Shown: piece by piece, positions 9,501-12,632 of the stretch
Layout: each line of letters begins with the position of its first letter
How positions within the stretch are numbered: position 1 is the first letter of the stretch
Origin: Phoronis ovalis
Lineage: Eukaryota; Phoronida; Phoronidae
Direction of reading: 5' to 3'
NCBI GenBank assembly: GCA_028565635.1
Contig: JAOXYB010043448.1
Location: forward strand, 1-12,632
Length of the DNA: 12,632 nucleotides
Notes under the pieces: generated by a model
The model's database searches: none
Told to the model about the DNA's origin: nothing
What the model saw: the letters and a program-made list of their open reading frames with translations, nothing else
Position numbers and translations under genes: made by a program

Positions 9501-12366
9501 TATTGTGAAATAGTGACATGAAGAATTGGTGATAAATCGCTACATTTTGTGTTTAATCTAAACTGTTTAAAACTAGCTATTAAAGTTGAATTGGCAAAAG
9601 GGAAAGAAAATAGTTGGATCATATTAATAGAGATAATAGGGTAACCTATAGTGCTTTCTTGGGACTCGCTTGTTAGTAACTGTTTTACTATATAATGACT
9701 GTAAATGCATTCCTTTTTAGACGATTTCTAGACGGAAACAGAAACAGTGCCCTCCATTGCAGTATAGTTAGCTTTTCTTGTCAAGCGATTAACTAAGAGA
9801 CCAGCTCAAACTCTGATGTTTACTTCTCAAGATATATAGTTTATATCTATGCTTATTAACGAGCAGGATTAAGCTCTCTGCAAAAAATGTACGTACATGT
9901 AGATGTTTTAATGTTCTTTCATTTACAGGATTTCTTAAAGACGTATGGTGCTAAATTAGCGGAAGAGCAGCGAGAACAAATGGAAACTGAACAGCCAAAA
10001 CGTAAACGCCTCCTTAGTGAAATGGATGCACCGACCAATAGCAATAGTAGTGCAATGTCAGCTAGCACTGTTGACGATGTGTTGAGATTATTACAAATAT
10101 TTTATGCAATGACTATGGAGAAAAATGCAGTCAATAGAAATGAAGGTACTGTTGCTTTTGTATGTAATGAAACTAGCAGTATGCATGTCACCTGGATATT
10201 TAATAATAAAAATGTCAATATGTTTGAAATCTTGTATAGTAATTAGTGTTAAAGTAGTACAAATGGATATACAAATGGATGTTTTTCTTGTCTGTATGTA
10301 ACCACATTCATATTTCAGACTCCGATGTGCCACTGTTTAATGTACCAGCTGAAGAGTTCCACAGTAAGAAGATCACAAATAAATTAATCCAACAAATTCA
10401 AGATCCTTTAGTTCAAGCAAGTTGTGCCATGCCAGACTGGTCTGAACAGCTAACAAAATGGTGTCCTATGTTGTTCCCCTTTGATACCAGGCAGTTGTAC
10501 TTTAATTGTACAGCTTTTGGGGCATCAAGGTAATGATGTGAACAGTGGTTTTAGCACCTGTCTGAATTTGGTAGTTAAATAAAAGTATTTCAATGCTTTA
10601 ATGTCTGTTTCTAACCAGATTGTATACAGTAAACACAATTTAACTGAAAGCTTCCTACCTGAAGTTCAAGTACGATAGTGCCATAAAGCTTGTTAAATGT
10701 TATTTACGATAACTGATGCTAAATAGTTACTCCACTAAAGTTGGGCAAATGCAGTGTCAGTGTTTAATTCTAATTCTTGCTCTCTGTCAGCATCCTGGCC
10801 CCAGTAAAATGTCCTAAGCAACTGTTTTGTAATTCCCTCAAAAGTTTGTAAATTGACTACTTTGATATTTACATTATAAATATGACAATTTCAGGCAATT
10901 TACAACCTTTGAGTGAATCACTATTATAATGGCGTCATATGTTTTATTCATTTTAGGTCCATAGTGTGGTTACAAAATAAAAGAGATGCACATTTGTTTG
11001 GACAACGAGGTCCATCCCCTCGTAGGGATGATTCTCATGAATATAGAGTTGGTCGTTTAAAACATGAACGTATCTCTGTTCCTCGTGGTGATTCACTGTT
11101 AGAATGGGCCATGCAAGTTGTCAGACGTCATGCTCAACGCAAGACAGTGCTCGAGGTTAGTCGAAACAATTCTTGTGTTCTAATGTCTTATGTAACTCTT
11201 CCCATTATATAAATGAGCTGGTAACCTGTGAATTGAATGATAATAAAATACAAGTTATGTCAACTGTACTGTTACATTCAGATGTTAATAACTGATACCA
11301 TTTCAGATTGAATTCAAAAACGAAGAAGGCACCGGTTTAGGGCCAACGCTCGAATTCTATGCTTTAGTATCTGCTGAAATACAGCGTAAAAAACTTGGGT
11401 TATGGTTGTGTGATGATGATGTTCCTGATGATCTTGCTAGAGAGGTAAAGATTATATTGCACTAGTTTTTTGGATTACTGGTTGTTATTAGGAATTTGAG
11501 CTATATATTTACTAAACCATCTAATTAATTGTATAGATGAACTGACTGAGAAGTTAATGAAAACACAATGGTTAAAGTAGACTAACTAATGTTATTTAAA
11601 TCTTAAGCTATACAGGTATTCCTAGCGTACAATATATTTGCCAGAAATTCTGTCTGTGTTGTTCTGCAGGTGGACCTTCAGGTTAGCCTCAGAACAAAAC
11701 TTGAAAATGATTTCATTTTAATACTATTTACTTTCTGTTAAAGGTTGATATAGGCCATGGTACTAAACCACCTGGGTTCTATGTTCAAAGGGTCTGTGGT
11801 TTGTTTCCTGGACCCTTACCTCAGGATAGTGGCAAAATTGAAGAAGTTGAGCAGATTTTTCACTTCTTGGGCTCTTTCTTGGCCAAGGCCATTCAAGACA
11901 GTCGTATAGTAGACATTCCATTGTCCAGACCGTTCTTAAAACTCATGTGCATGGGTGAAGTTGGAAGTAACCTCTCACAAGAATTCTCACACCTCGCAAC
12001 AGATTCTGATTCAGAGCATTCACAACCTCATGCTCAAGCATCGCCTGAGATTTTGCCTGGAAGTCCTTTGATTGCCACAGAAGAGGAGACTGATAAGGAA
12101 CTGATATTAGATCCTCCCAAGCCAAGTACTAGCTCACACACACTCTCAAGCGCAACATCTTGGTTTGAGGGACTTTTAACACAAGAGGATTTTGAACTGG
12201 TAAATAGTCACCGAGCTAAATTTCTAAATCAGTTACGAGAGCTCGTAGAGAGAAAGAAGAGCGTGATGAGTGATGCAAATTTATCAGAAGAAGACAAATG
12301 GAACTCTGTGCATGATTTGATGTTAGAGATGTCATCTGGTCCACTTGTTAGACTAGAAGACTTGGG
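422..12366 (+). CDS. HECTD1: HECTD1 orthologue, E3 ubiquitin ligase; partial gene, 19 internal exons, both ends missing
   Basis: HECT E3 ligases accept ubiquitin from an E2 on a cysteine and pass it to a substrate lysine. The joined exons are 422-564, 919-1059, 1508-1687, 1967-2130, 2395-2571, 3365-3570, 4041-4175, 4533-5127, 5417-5700, 6045-6204, 6524-6612, 6875-7005, 7282-7351, 8142-8324, 9929-10145, 10319-10529, 10957-11155, 11307-11444 and 11744-12366. They give about 1348 residues in one open frame, and every junction is GT-AG with matching phase. Domain order is SUN-like, MIB/HERC2, Ser-rich and acidic linker, BTHB helical bundle, K-box-like, HECT N-lobe. That order is diagnostic of HECTD1 and separates it from TRIP12 and other HECT ligases. 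Human HECTD1 is about 2610 residues, so roughly half is here. The ankyrin repeats (upstream) and catalytic cysteine (downstream) are outside the window. Orthology rests on recalled family sequence, not a search. Confidence 0.95.
565..918 (+). other. Intron 1
   Basis: This 354-nt intron runs from GTAAAT to TTACAG. It is very AT-rich with several A and T runs (for example around 720-730). I see no exon, RNA gene or repeat in it. Confidence 0.85.
919..1059 (+). CDS. HECTD1: HECTD1 exon 2: SUN-like domain, N-terminal half
   Basis: After TTACAG the exon completes Arg and continues [20 protein letters not shown], then [15 protein letters not shown] and [11 protein letters not shown]. The [24 protein letters not shown] block is one of the most conserved stretches of HECTD1 and opens the SUN-like beta-sandwich. 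This fold is thought to mediate protein binding; I know of no catalytic residues in it. The exon ends GACAA|gtaaga at phase 2 and is 141 nt long, with no stop in frame. It covers residues 48-95. Confidence 0.92.
1060..1507 (+). other. Intron 2
   Basis: This 448-nt intron runs from GTAAGA to TTCTCTGTAG. It is AT-rich, with a short TA-rich stretch at 1106-1118. I find no additional exon or RNA gene. Confidence 0.85.
1508..1687 (+). CDS. HECTD1: HECTD1 exon 3: SUN-like domain core
   Basis: The exon begins GAAAGCTTGG after TCTGTAG and encodes [10 protein letters not shown], then [16 protein letters not shown], then [16 protein letters not shown] and SLNEPG. The [21 protein letters not shown] and QVSKDG.NW motifs are the hallmark of the F5/8C-like (galactose-binding-like) SUN domain as found in HECTD1. 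The open frame extends upstream into the intron as far as an ATG at 1473. That upstream part ([11 protein letters not shown]) is intronic, because the conserved K-A-W junction falls exactly at the AG. The exon ends CCTGG|gtaagg, phase 2. Residues 95-155. Confidence 0.93.
1688..1966 (+). other. Intron 3
   Basis: This 279-nt intron runs from GTAAGG to ATTACAG. Open frames on both strands reach into it (for example 1867-2130 plus, 1715-1900 minus), but they are out of register with the conserved protein and carry no family signal. Confidence 0.85.
1967..2130 (+). CDS. HECTD1: HECTD1 exon 4: end of the SUN-like domain
   Basis: After ATTACAG the two carried bases GG join A to make Gly. The exon continues [20 protein letters not shown], then [20 protein letters not shown] and FEIYGHV. 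The [25 protein letters not shown] run is the closing beta-strand region of the HECTD1 SUN-like domain. An ATG-initiated open frame (1867-2130) covers the same bases in another frame and is a shadow. The exon ends TTAG|gtacct at phase 1. Residues 155-210. Confidence 0.93.
2131..2394 (+). other. Intron 4
   Basis: This 264-nt intron runs from GTACCT to TGTTTACAG and is very AT-rich. I see nothing else in it. Confidence 0.85.
2395..2571 (+). CDS. HECTD1: HECTD1 exon 5: MIB/HERC2 domain, N-terminal part
   Basis: The exon encodes a basic helix ([20 protein letters not shown]) and then [20 protein letters not shown] and [24 protein letters not shown]...GTV.G is the signature of the MIB/HERC2 domain, a small beta-barrel protein-interaction module also found in Mind bomb and HERC2. 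The basic [13 protein letters not shown] helix linking it to the SUN-like domain is typical of HECTD1. The exon ends AATG|gtgaga, phase 1, so the domain is split inside the last Gly codon. The in-frame reading is the one starting LRRQRR, not the overlapping frame beginning at 2366. Residues 210-269. Confidence 0.94.
2572..3364 (+). other. Intron 5
   Basis: This 793-nt intron runs from GTGAGA to GATTAATAG. Its acceptor has almost no pyrimidine tract. Between 2587 and 2863 both strands carry open frames of 66-75 codons that I do not recognise. The best-placed pseudo-exon (2694-2815) enters in the right phase but leaves in the wrong one. The second half (about 2880-3360) is plain AT-rich sequence. 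Confidence 0.8.
3365..3570 (+). CDS. HECTD1: HECTD1 exon 6: MIB/HERC2 domain, C-terminal part, then linker
   Basis: Carried G plus GT makes Gly, then [20 protein letters not shown] and [26 protein letters not shown] completes the MIB/HERC2 domain begun in exon 5 and is almost invariant in HECTD1. The rest ([20 protein letters not shown] and onward to SSSDSLKHK) is a polar, probably helical linker. The acceptor (GTGATTAATAG) is weak, but the protein match fixes the boundary. The exon ends CATAAG|gtatag at phase 0. Residues 269-337. Confidence 0.93.
3571..4040 (+). other. Intron 6
   Basis: This 470-nt intron runs from GTATAG to GGCTTTATAG. A slightly G-rich, purine-rich patch lies around 3740-3800, but no splice-bounded open frame or RNA gene is visible. 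Confidence 0.85.
4041..4175 (+). CDS. HECTD1: HECTD1 exon 7: Ser-rich linker
   Basis: This 135-nt phase 0/0 exon encodes [20 protein letters not shown], then [20 protein letters not shown] and ARIKS. The [11 protein letters not shown] block is a Ser/Thr-rich, probably disordered and phosphorylatable linker, followed by the EQAASADNL stretch seen in HECTD1. Two overlapping GT dinucleotides occur at the end; I chose AAAGT|gtaagt because it is the consensus donor and keeps frame into AAESVAESV. The open frame continues past the donor for 24 codons, so intron retention would add a short hydrophobic tail. Residues 338-382. Confidence 0.85.
4176..4532 (+). other. Intron 7
   Basis: This 357-nt AT-rich intron runs from GTAAGT to GTATTGCAG. 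I see nothing further in it. Confidence 0.85.
4533..5127 (+). CDS. HECTD1: HECTD1 exon 8: long Ser/Thr-rich central linker
   Basis: At 595 nt this is the second-largest exon. It starts [20 protein letters not shown] after GTATTGCAG. It contains a conserved-looking block ([19 protein letters not shown]) and ends with [49 protein letters not shown]. Most of it is low-complexity Ser/Thr/Asp sequence, expected to be disordered. The SVPNL and [18 protein letters not shown] segments look like islands of constraint and are typical of HECTD1. A minus-strand open frame (4775-5083) is a shadow. The exon ends ATCAAA|gtaagg, phase 1. Without splicing there the frame runs into a hydrophobic tail and stops at 5181. 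Residues 383-581. Confidence 0.9.
5128..5416 (+). other. Intron 8
   Basis: This 289-nt intron runs from GTAAGG to TTTCTTTCAG, with a clear pyrimidine tract. Nothing else is visible. Confidence 0.85.
5417..5700 (+). CDS. HECTD1: HECTD1 exon 9: Ser/Thr-rich linker running into acidic stretch
   Basis: Carried A plus AC makes Asn, then [17 protein letters not shown], a Thr/Ser-rich stretch, [20 protein letters not shown], and an acidic run from about 5608 to 5700 rich in Asp/Glu ([29 protein letters not shown]). STAQSFPNL and the [21 protein letters not shown] order match HECTD1. Acidic runs of this kind are often interaction or regulatory surfaces; no catalytic function is implied. The exon ends GTCATG|gtaagt, phase 0, splitting the acidic run from its continuation in exon 10. 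Residues 581-675. Confidence 0.92.
5701..6044 (+). other. Intron 9
   Basis: This 344-nt AT-rich intron runs from GTAAGT to CATTTACAG. An ATGATGT resembling a snoRNA box C (about 5865-5871) has no convincing partner boxes, so I call no snoRNA. Confidence 0.85.
6045..6204 (+). CDS. HECTD1: HECTD1 exon 10: end of acidic run and conserved [18 protein letters not shown] block
   Basis: The exon encodes [20 protein letters not shown], then [20 protein letters not shown], then [14 protein letters not shown]. The Y-V-x-KRQFSAL.[12 protein letters not shown] block is strongly conserved in HECTD1 and is a good family fingerprint. The charge switches abruptly from acidic (EEEDD) to basic (SRRR), as in the family. 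The exon starts after TTTACAG at phase 0 and ends CCACCAG|gtaaag at phase 1. A minus-strand frame (6039-6221) is a shadow. Residues 676-729. Confidence 0.94.
6205..6523 (+). other. Intron 10
   Basis: This 319-nt intron runs from GTAAAG to GTTATTGTAG and is AT-rich. Nothing is supported in it. Confidence 0.85.
6524..6612 (+). CDS. HECTD1: HECTD1 exon 11: short linker exon
   Basis: This is an 89-nt exon, entered at phase 1 (G plus GA makes Gly) and left at phase 0 (CCAGGA|gtaagt). It encodes [20 protein letters not shown] and then [10 protein letters not shown]. The [10 protein letters not shown] part corresponds to the PRLAL.LK strand that follows the IPPPG motif in HECTD1; the first 14 residues are variable linker. 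It is too short to show as a long open frame and is supported by splice sites, phase fit on both sides and the family match. Residues 729-758. Confidence 0.85.
6613..6874 (+). other. Intron 11
   Basis: This 262-nt intron runs from GTAAGT to TTTTTGTTTAG. No further feature is seen. Confidence 0.85.
6875..7005 (+). CDS. HECTD1: HECTD1 exon 12: start of the BTHB region
   Basis: The exon encodes [20 protein letters not shown], then [20 protein letters not shown] and PTYV. The F-x-YVQ-L helix and the R..R.WEPTY.. motif match HECTD1 just before the BTHB helical bundle. The leading ATG is not a start codon: it directly follows the acceptor TTTTTGTTTAG and continues the frame from exon 11 at phase 0. 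At the 3' end two nested GTs occur; TATGT|gtaaga is the consensus donor and gives phase 2, which fits exon 13. Residues 759-802. Confidence 0.88.
7006..7281 (+). other. Intron 12
   Basis: This 276-nt intron runs from GTAAGA to TTCTTCAG. It contains a perfect 10-bp direct repeat and an overlapping hairpin, listed separately. Confidence 0.85.
7193..7222 (+). repeat. 10-bp tandem duplication inside a small hairpin, intron 12
   Basis: TGTTTCTTGA occurs twice in a row (7197-7206, 7207-7216). The flanks CCATGTTTC (7193-7201) and GAGACATGG (7214-7222) can pair with one G-U wobble, leaving a 12-base loop. It is intronic; replication slippage is enough to explain it. Confidence 0.6.
7282..7351 (+). 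CDS. HECTD1: HECTD1 exon 13: short variable segment before the BTHB core
   Basis: This 70-nt exon enters at phase 2 (GT plus A makes Val) and leaves at phase 0 (GAAGGG|gtatgt). It encodes [20 protein letters not shown] and then IEG. Family members have a tyrosine followed by a short charged, variable spacer here (in human, a Lys/Glu-rich segment) before the conserved W-S/T helix of the next exon. Support is the clean TTCTTCAG acceptor, the phase fit at both ends and position in the family. It is the weakest exon by sequence similarity. See the finding on a possible alternative exon at 7737-7842 with the same phase pair. Residues 802-825. Confidence 0.78.
7352..8141 (+). other. Intron 13, containing a candidate alternative exon
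   Basis: This 790-nt intron runs from GTATGT to ATATATTTTAG. An open frame of 75 codons spans 7660-7884. Part of it (7737-7842) is bounded by a good acceptor and a GT and is described as a separate feature. The remainder is AT-rich intron. Confidence 0.75.
7737..7842 (+). other. Candidate alternative (mutually exclusive or poison) exon, 106 nt
   Basis: The segment follows a long pyrimidine-rich tract ending CTTGTTTAG (AG at 7735-7736) and stops at AGG|gtattt. In the frame set by exon 12 (carried GT plus G makes Val) it is open for 35 codons: [20 protein letters not shown], then [15 protein letters not shown]. It ends at phase 0, exactly as exon 13 does, so it could replace exon 13 between exons 12 and 14. 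If spliced after exon 13 instead, the frame reaches TAA at 7749-7751, a premature stop. I know no counterpart in human HECTD1. The donor is mediocre, so it may be a chance open stretch. Confidence 0.3.
8142..8324 (+). CDS. HECTD1: HECTD1 exon 14: BTHB helical-bundle core
   Basis: This 183-nt phase 0/0 exon encodes [20 protein letters not shown], then [40 protein letters not shown] and K. The W-S/T..V...LG.DELP...LI.YL..NA...[22 protein letters not shown] pattern is the basal tilted helix bundle (BTHB) of HECTD1, a small all-helical domain thought to serve protein interaction. The acceptor is ATATATTTTAG and the donor CAAG|gttagg, a GTT donor that departs from the usual GTA/GTG. Residues 826-886. 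Confidence 0.94.
8325..9928 (+). other. Intron 14, the longest intron
   Basis: This 1604-nt intron runs from GTTAGG to CATTTACAG. The conserved protein is continuous across it (IAAYK then DFLK), so no exon is missing. It holds an A run at 9089-9098, a T-run/A-run near-palindrome around 9231-9248, and a short imperfect hairpin (8900-8921). A 61-codon minus-strand open frame (9073-9258) shows no family signal. I find no tRNA, snoRNA or transposase remnant. Confidence 0.8.
9929..10145 (+). CDS. HECTD1: HECTD1 exon 15: basic linker and start of K-box-like region
   Basis: The exon encodes [20 protein letters not shown], then [18 protein letters not shown], a Ser/Ala-rich stretch, [20 protein letters not shown] and NAVNRNE. 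The DF start continues the BTHB helix. PKRKRLL (9995-10015) is a strong candidate monopartite nuclear localisation signal. [11 protein letters not shown] begins the K-box-like helical region that precedes the HECT domain in HECTD1 and TRIP12. The exon starts after CATTTACAG at phase 0 and ends AATGAAG|gtactg at phase 1. The reading frame continues into the intron to a stop just before 10247. Residues 887-959. Confidence 0.91.
10146..10318 (+). other. Intron 15
   Basis: This 173-nt intron runs from GTACTG to CATATTTCAG and is the second-shortest complete intron in the window. An upstream-starting open frame (from 10279) enters exon 16 through the acceptor, but its N-terminal residues are intronic. 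Confidence 0.85.
10319..10529 (+). CDS. HECTD1: HECTD1 exon 16: K-box-like region, [17 protein letters not shown] motif
   Basis: The exon encodes [20 protein letters not shown], then [40 protein letters not shown] and [34 protein letters not shown]...CP.L.PF.TRQLYF.CTAFG.SR is the K-box-like segment shared by HECTD1 and TRIP12, immediately upstream of the catalytic HECT domain. Carried G plus AC makes the first Asp. The exon ends TCAAG|gtaatg at phase 2. Residues 959-1029. Confidence 0.95.
10530..10956 (+). other. Intron 16
   Basis: This 427-nt intron runs from GTAATG to TTCATTTTAG. The 5' end contains ATGATGT followed by CTGA motifs, but without terminal stems or a guide context I do not call a snoRNA. 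Nothing else is visible. Confidence 0.85.
10957..11155 (+). CDS. HECTD1: HECTD1 exon 17: start of HECT domain N-lobe
   Basis: AG plus G makes Arg, then [40 protein letters not shown] and [20 protein letters not shown], ending [24 protein letters not shown]...HA.RK..LE is the opening of the HECT domain in HECTD1/TRIP12-type ligases. The segment before it ([11 protein letters not shown]) is a variable basic linker. The exon starts after CATTTTAG and ends CTCGAG|gttagt at phase 0, again a GTT donor. Residues 1029-1095. Confidence 0.94.
11156..11306 (+). other. Intron 17
   Basis: This 151-nt intron, the shortest in the window, runs from GTTAGT to ACCATTTCAG. Nothing else is visible. Confidence 0.85.
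11307..11444 (+). CDS. HECTD1: HECTD1 exon 18: HECT N-lobe signature [13 protein letters not shown]
   Basis: This 138-nt phase 0/0 exon encodes [20 protein letters not shown], then [20 protein letters not shown] and DDLARE. The (E/N)[15 protein letters not shown] motif is the most conserved signature of HECT N-lobes of the TRIP12/HECTD1/UFD4 type. LWLCDD is typical of HECTD1. The acceptor is ACCATTTCAG and the donor AGAGAG|gtaaag. Residues 1096-1141. Confidence 0.95.
11445..11743 (+). other. Intron 18, containing a candidate microexon
   Basis: This 299-nt intron runs from GTAAAG to CTTTCTGTTAAAG. The acceptor before exon 19 ends AAG, which is a poor acceptor. A much better one (GTTGTTCTGCAG, ending 11669) lies 74 bases upstream and is followed by a possible 12-nt microexon. 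Confidence 0.8.
11670..11681 (+). other. Candidate 12-nt in-frame microexon (VDLQ)
   Basis: GTGGACCTTCAG lies between a strong acceptor (TTCTGCAG, AG at 11668-11669) and a GTTAGC donor. At phase 0/0 it would insert Val-Asp-Leu-Gln between REV... of exons 18 and 19 without changing frame. Reading on without the second splice reaches TAA at 11739-11741. VDL also resembles the start of exon 19 (VDIG), so it may be a decayed partial copy or a decoy acceptor. It is inferred from sequence only. Confidence 0.3.
11744..12366 (+). CDS. HECTD1: HECTD1 exon 19: HECT N-lobe with long acidic/Ser-rich insertion
   Basis: At 623 nt this is the largest exon in the window. It encodes [20 protein letters not shown], then [46 protein letters not shown], and later [20 protein letters not shown] and [49 protein letters not shown] and DFELVN..RA.FL are HECT N-lobe motifs. 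Between about 11985 and 12165 lies a Ser/Asp/Glu/Pro-rich insertion ([24 protein letters not shown]), which the family also carries at variable length. The acceptor is weak (TTAAAG). The donor GACTTGGG|gtaagc gives phase 2. E2-binding and C-lobe exons, with the catalytic Cys, lie beyond the window. Residues 1142-1349. Confidence 0.95.
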
Positions 12367-12430
12367 GTAAGCAGTGTTCAGTTATTACTTGCATAGTTTG
12401 GTATTTAAATACGGTTGTAATATGCTTAAT

Positions 12431-12632
12431 TGTACCCCCAGCAGTAGGCTGGAGGTACTTTGGATTTACTCTGTAACCGCCGCGTCCACCGCCGCGTCCA
12501 CCGCCGCGTCAGATTCACTGTTATCGAGATATCTCAAGAAGGGAATGTGATATCAATTTGAAACTTAAATCGTATATTACTCACATAGTGACAATGAAGC
12601 CTATTGATTTTGAGGTCATTCAGAACCAAGAT
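12431..12632. mobile_element. Probable 5' edge of a dispersed repeat (fold-back/MITE-like), incomplete
   Basis: The block opens with an inverted repeat: TACCCCCAGC (12433-12442) pairs with GCTGGAGGTA (12448-12457) with one mismatch over a 5-base loop. It continues with a GC-rich tandem repeat, a perfect palindrome GAGATATCTC (12526-12535), and low-GC sequence ending TTTTGAGGTCATTC. The ordered mix of hairpin, CG-rich repeat and AGATATCTCAAGAAGG-type sequence is what I remember of interspersed non-coding repeats in mollusc genomes. No coding sequence is visible, and the right end and any target-site duplication are outside the window. Identity is inference. Confidence 0.4.
12477..12510 (+). 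repeat. 12-bp GC-rich tandem repeat, 2.8 copies
   Basis: The unit CCGCCGCGTCCA is repeated at 12477-12488 and 12489-12500, with a third copy truncated after ten bases (12501-12510). The copies are identical. This is the only strongly GC- and CpG-rich patch in an otherwise AT-rich window, and it lies inside the probable dispersed repeat. Confidence 0.9.

Larger units (their letters stand above)
12367..12632 (+). other. Intron 19, 5' part; includes probable dispersed repeat
   Basis: It starts GTAAGC and runs off the window. The first 64 bases are ordinary AT-rich intron. From about 12431 the composition changes and repeat-like sequence begins, listed separately. The next coding exon (family expectation: the strand after EDLG) is not present. 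Confidence 0.8.

Noticed and set aside
1-12632. CRISPR arrays, operons, tRNA or rRNA genes, bacterial-type regulatory sites
   Set aside because: None seen; the window is a eukaryotic split gene with spliceosomal introns.

Overview
This window is a stretch of animal nuclear DNA holding the middle and C-terminal part of one large intron-rich gene on the + strand: the orthologue of HECTD1, a HECT-type E3 ubiquitin-protein ligase. I read 19 internal coding exons between 422 and 12366. All are bounded by GT-AG introns and keep one frame through every junction: intron phases after exons 1 to 19 are 2,2,2,1,1,0,0,1,0,1,0,2,0,0,1,2,0,0,2. Together they give 4046 coding bases, about 1348 residues, without a stop. 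Neither end of the gene is present. No start codon or promoter is visible, and the last exon ends on a donor site before the C-lobe with the catalytic cysteine. Exon numbers here are local to the window.

Organism: the split genes, short AT-rich introns and strong similarity to metazoan HECTD1 point to an invertebrate animal. The far right edge (12431-12632) looks like a dispersed repeat of a style I associate with molluscs, so a mollusc or other lophotrochozoan is my best guess, at modest confidence.

Layout by domain. Exons 1-4 (422-2130) encode a SUN-like (galactose-binding-like) beta-sandwich. Exons 5-6 (2395-3570) encode the MIB/HERC2 domain. Exons 7-9 (4041-5700) encode a long Ser/Thr-rich linker ending in an acidic run that continues into exon 10. 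Exons 10-12 (6045-7005) encode a conserved linker. Exons 12-14 (6875-8324) carry the helical-bundle (BTHB) region. Exons 15-16 (9929-10529) carry a K-box-like region, as found upstream of the HECT domain in HECTD1 and TRIP12. Exons 17-19 (10957-12366) encode most of the HECT N-lobe. Ankyrin repeats should lie upstream of the window, and the rest of the HECT domain downstream.

There is no second gene, tRNA, rRNA, CRISPR or complete transposon that I can support. The parts worth following up are two possible unrecognised alternative exons. One is a 106-nt candidate in intron 13 that is phase-compatible as a mutually exclusive partner of exon 13, or would act as a poison exon if added to it. The other is a 12-nt in-frame microexon candidate in intron 18. 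A GC-rich 12-bp tandem repeat sits in a probable mobile-element fragment at the right edge. I see no sign of a novel multi-gene system.
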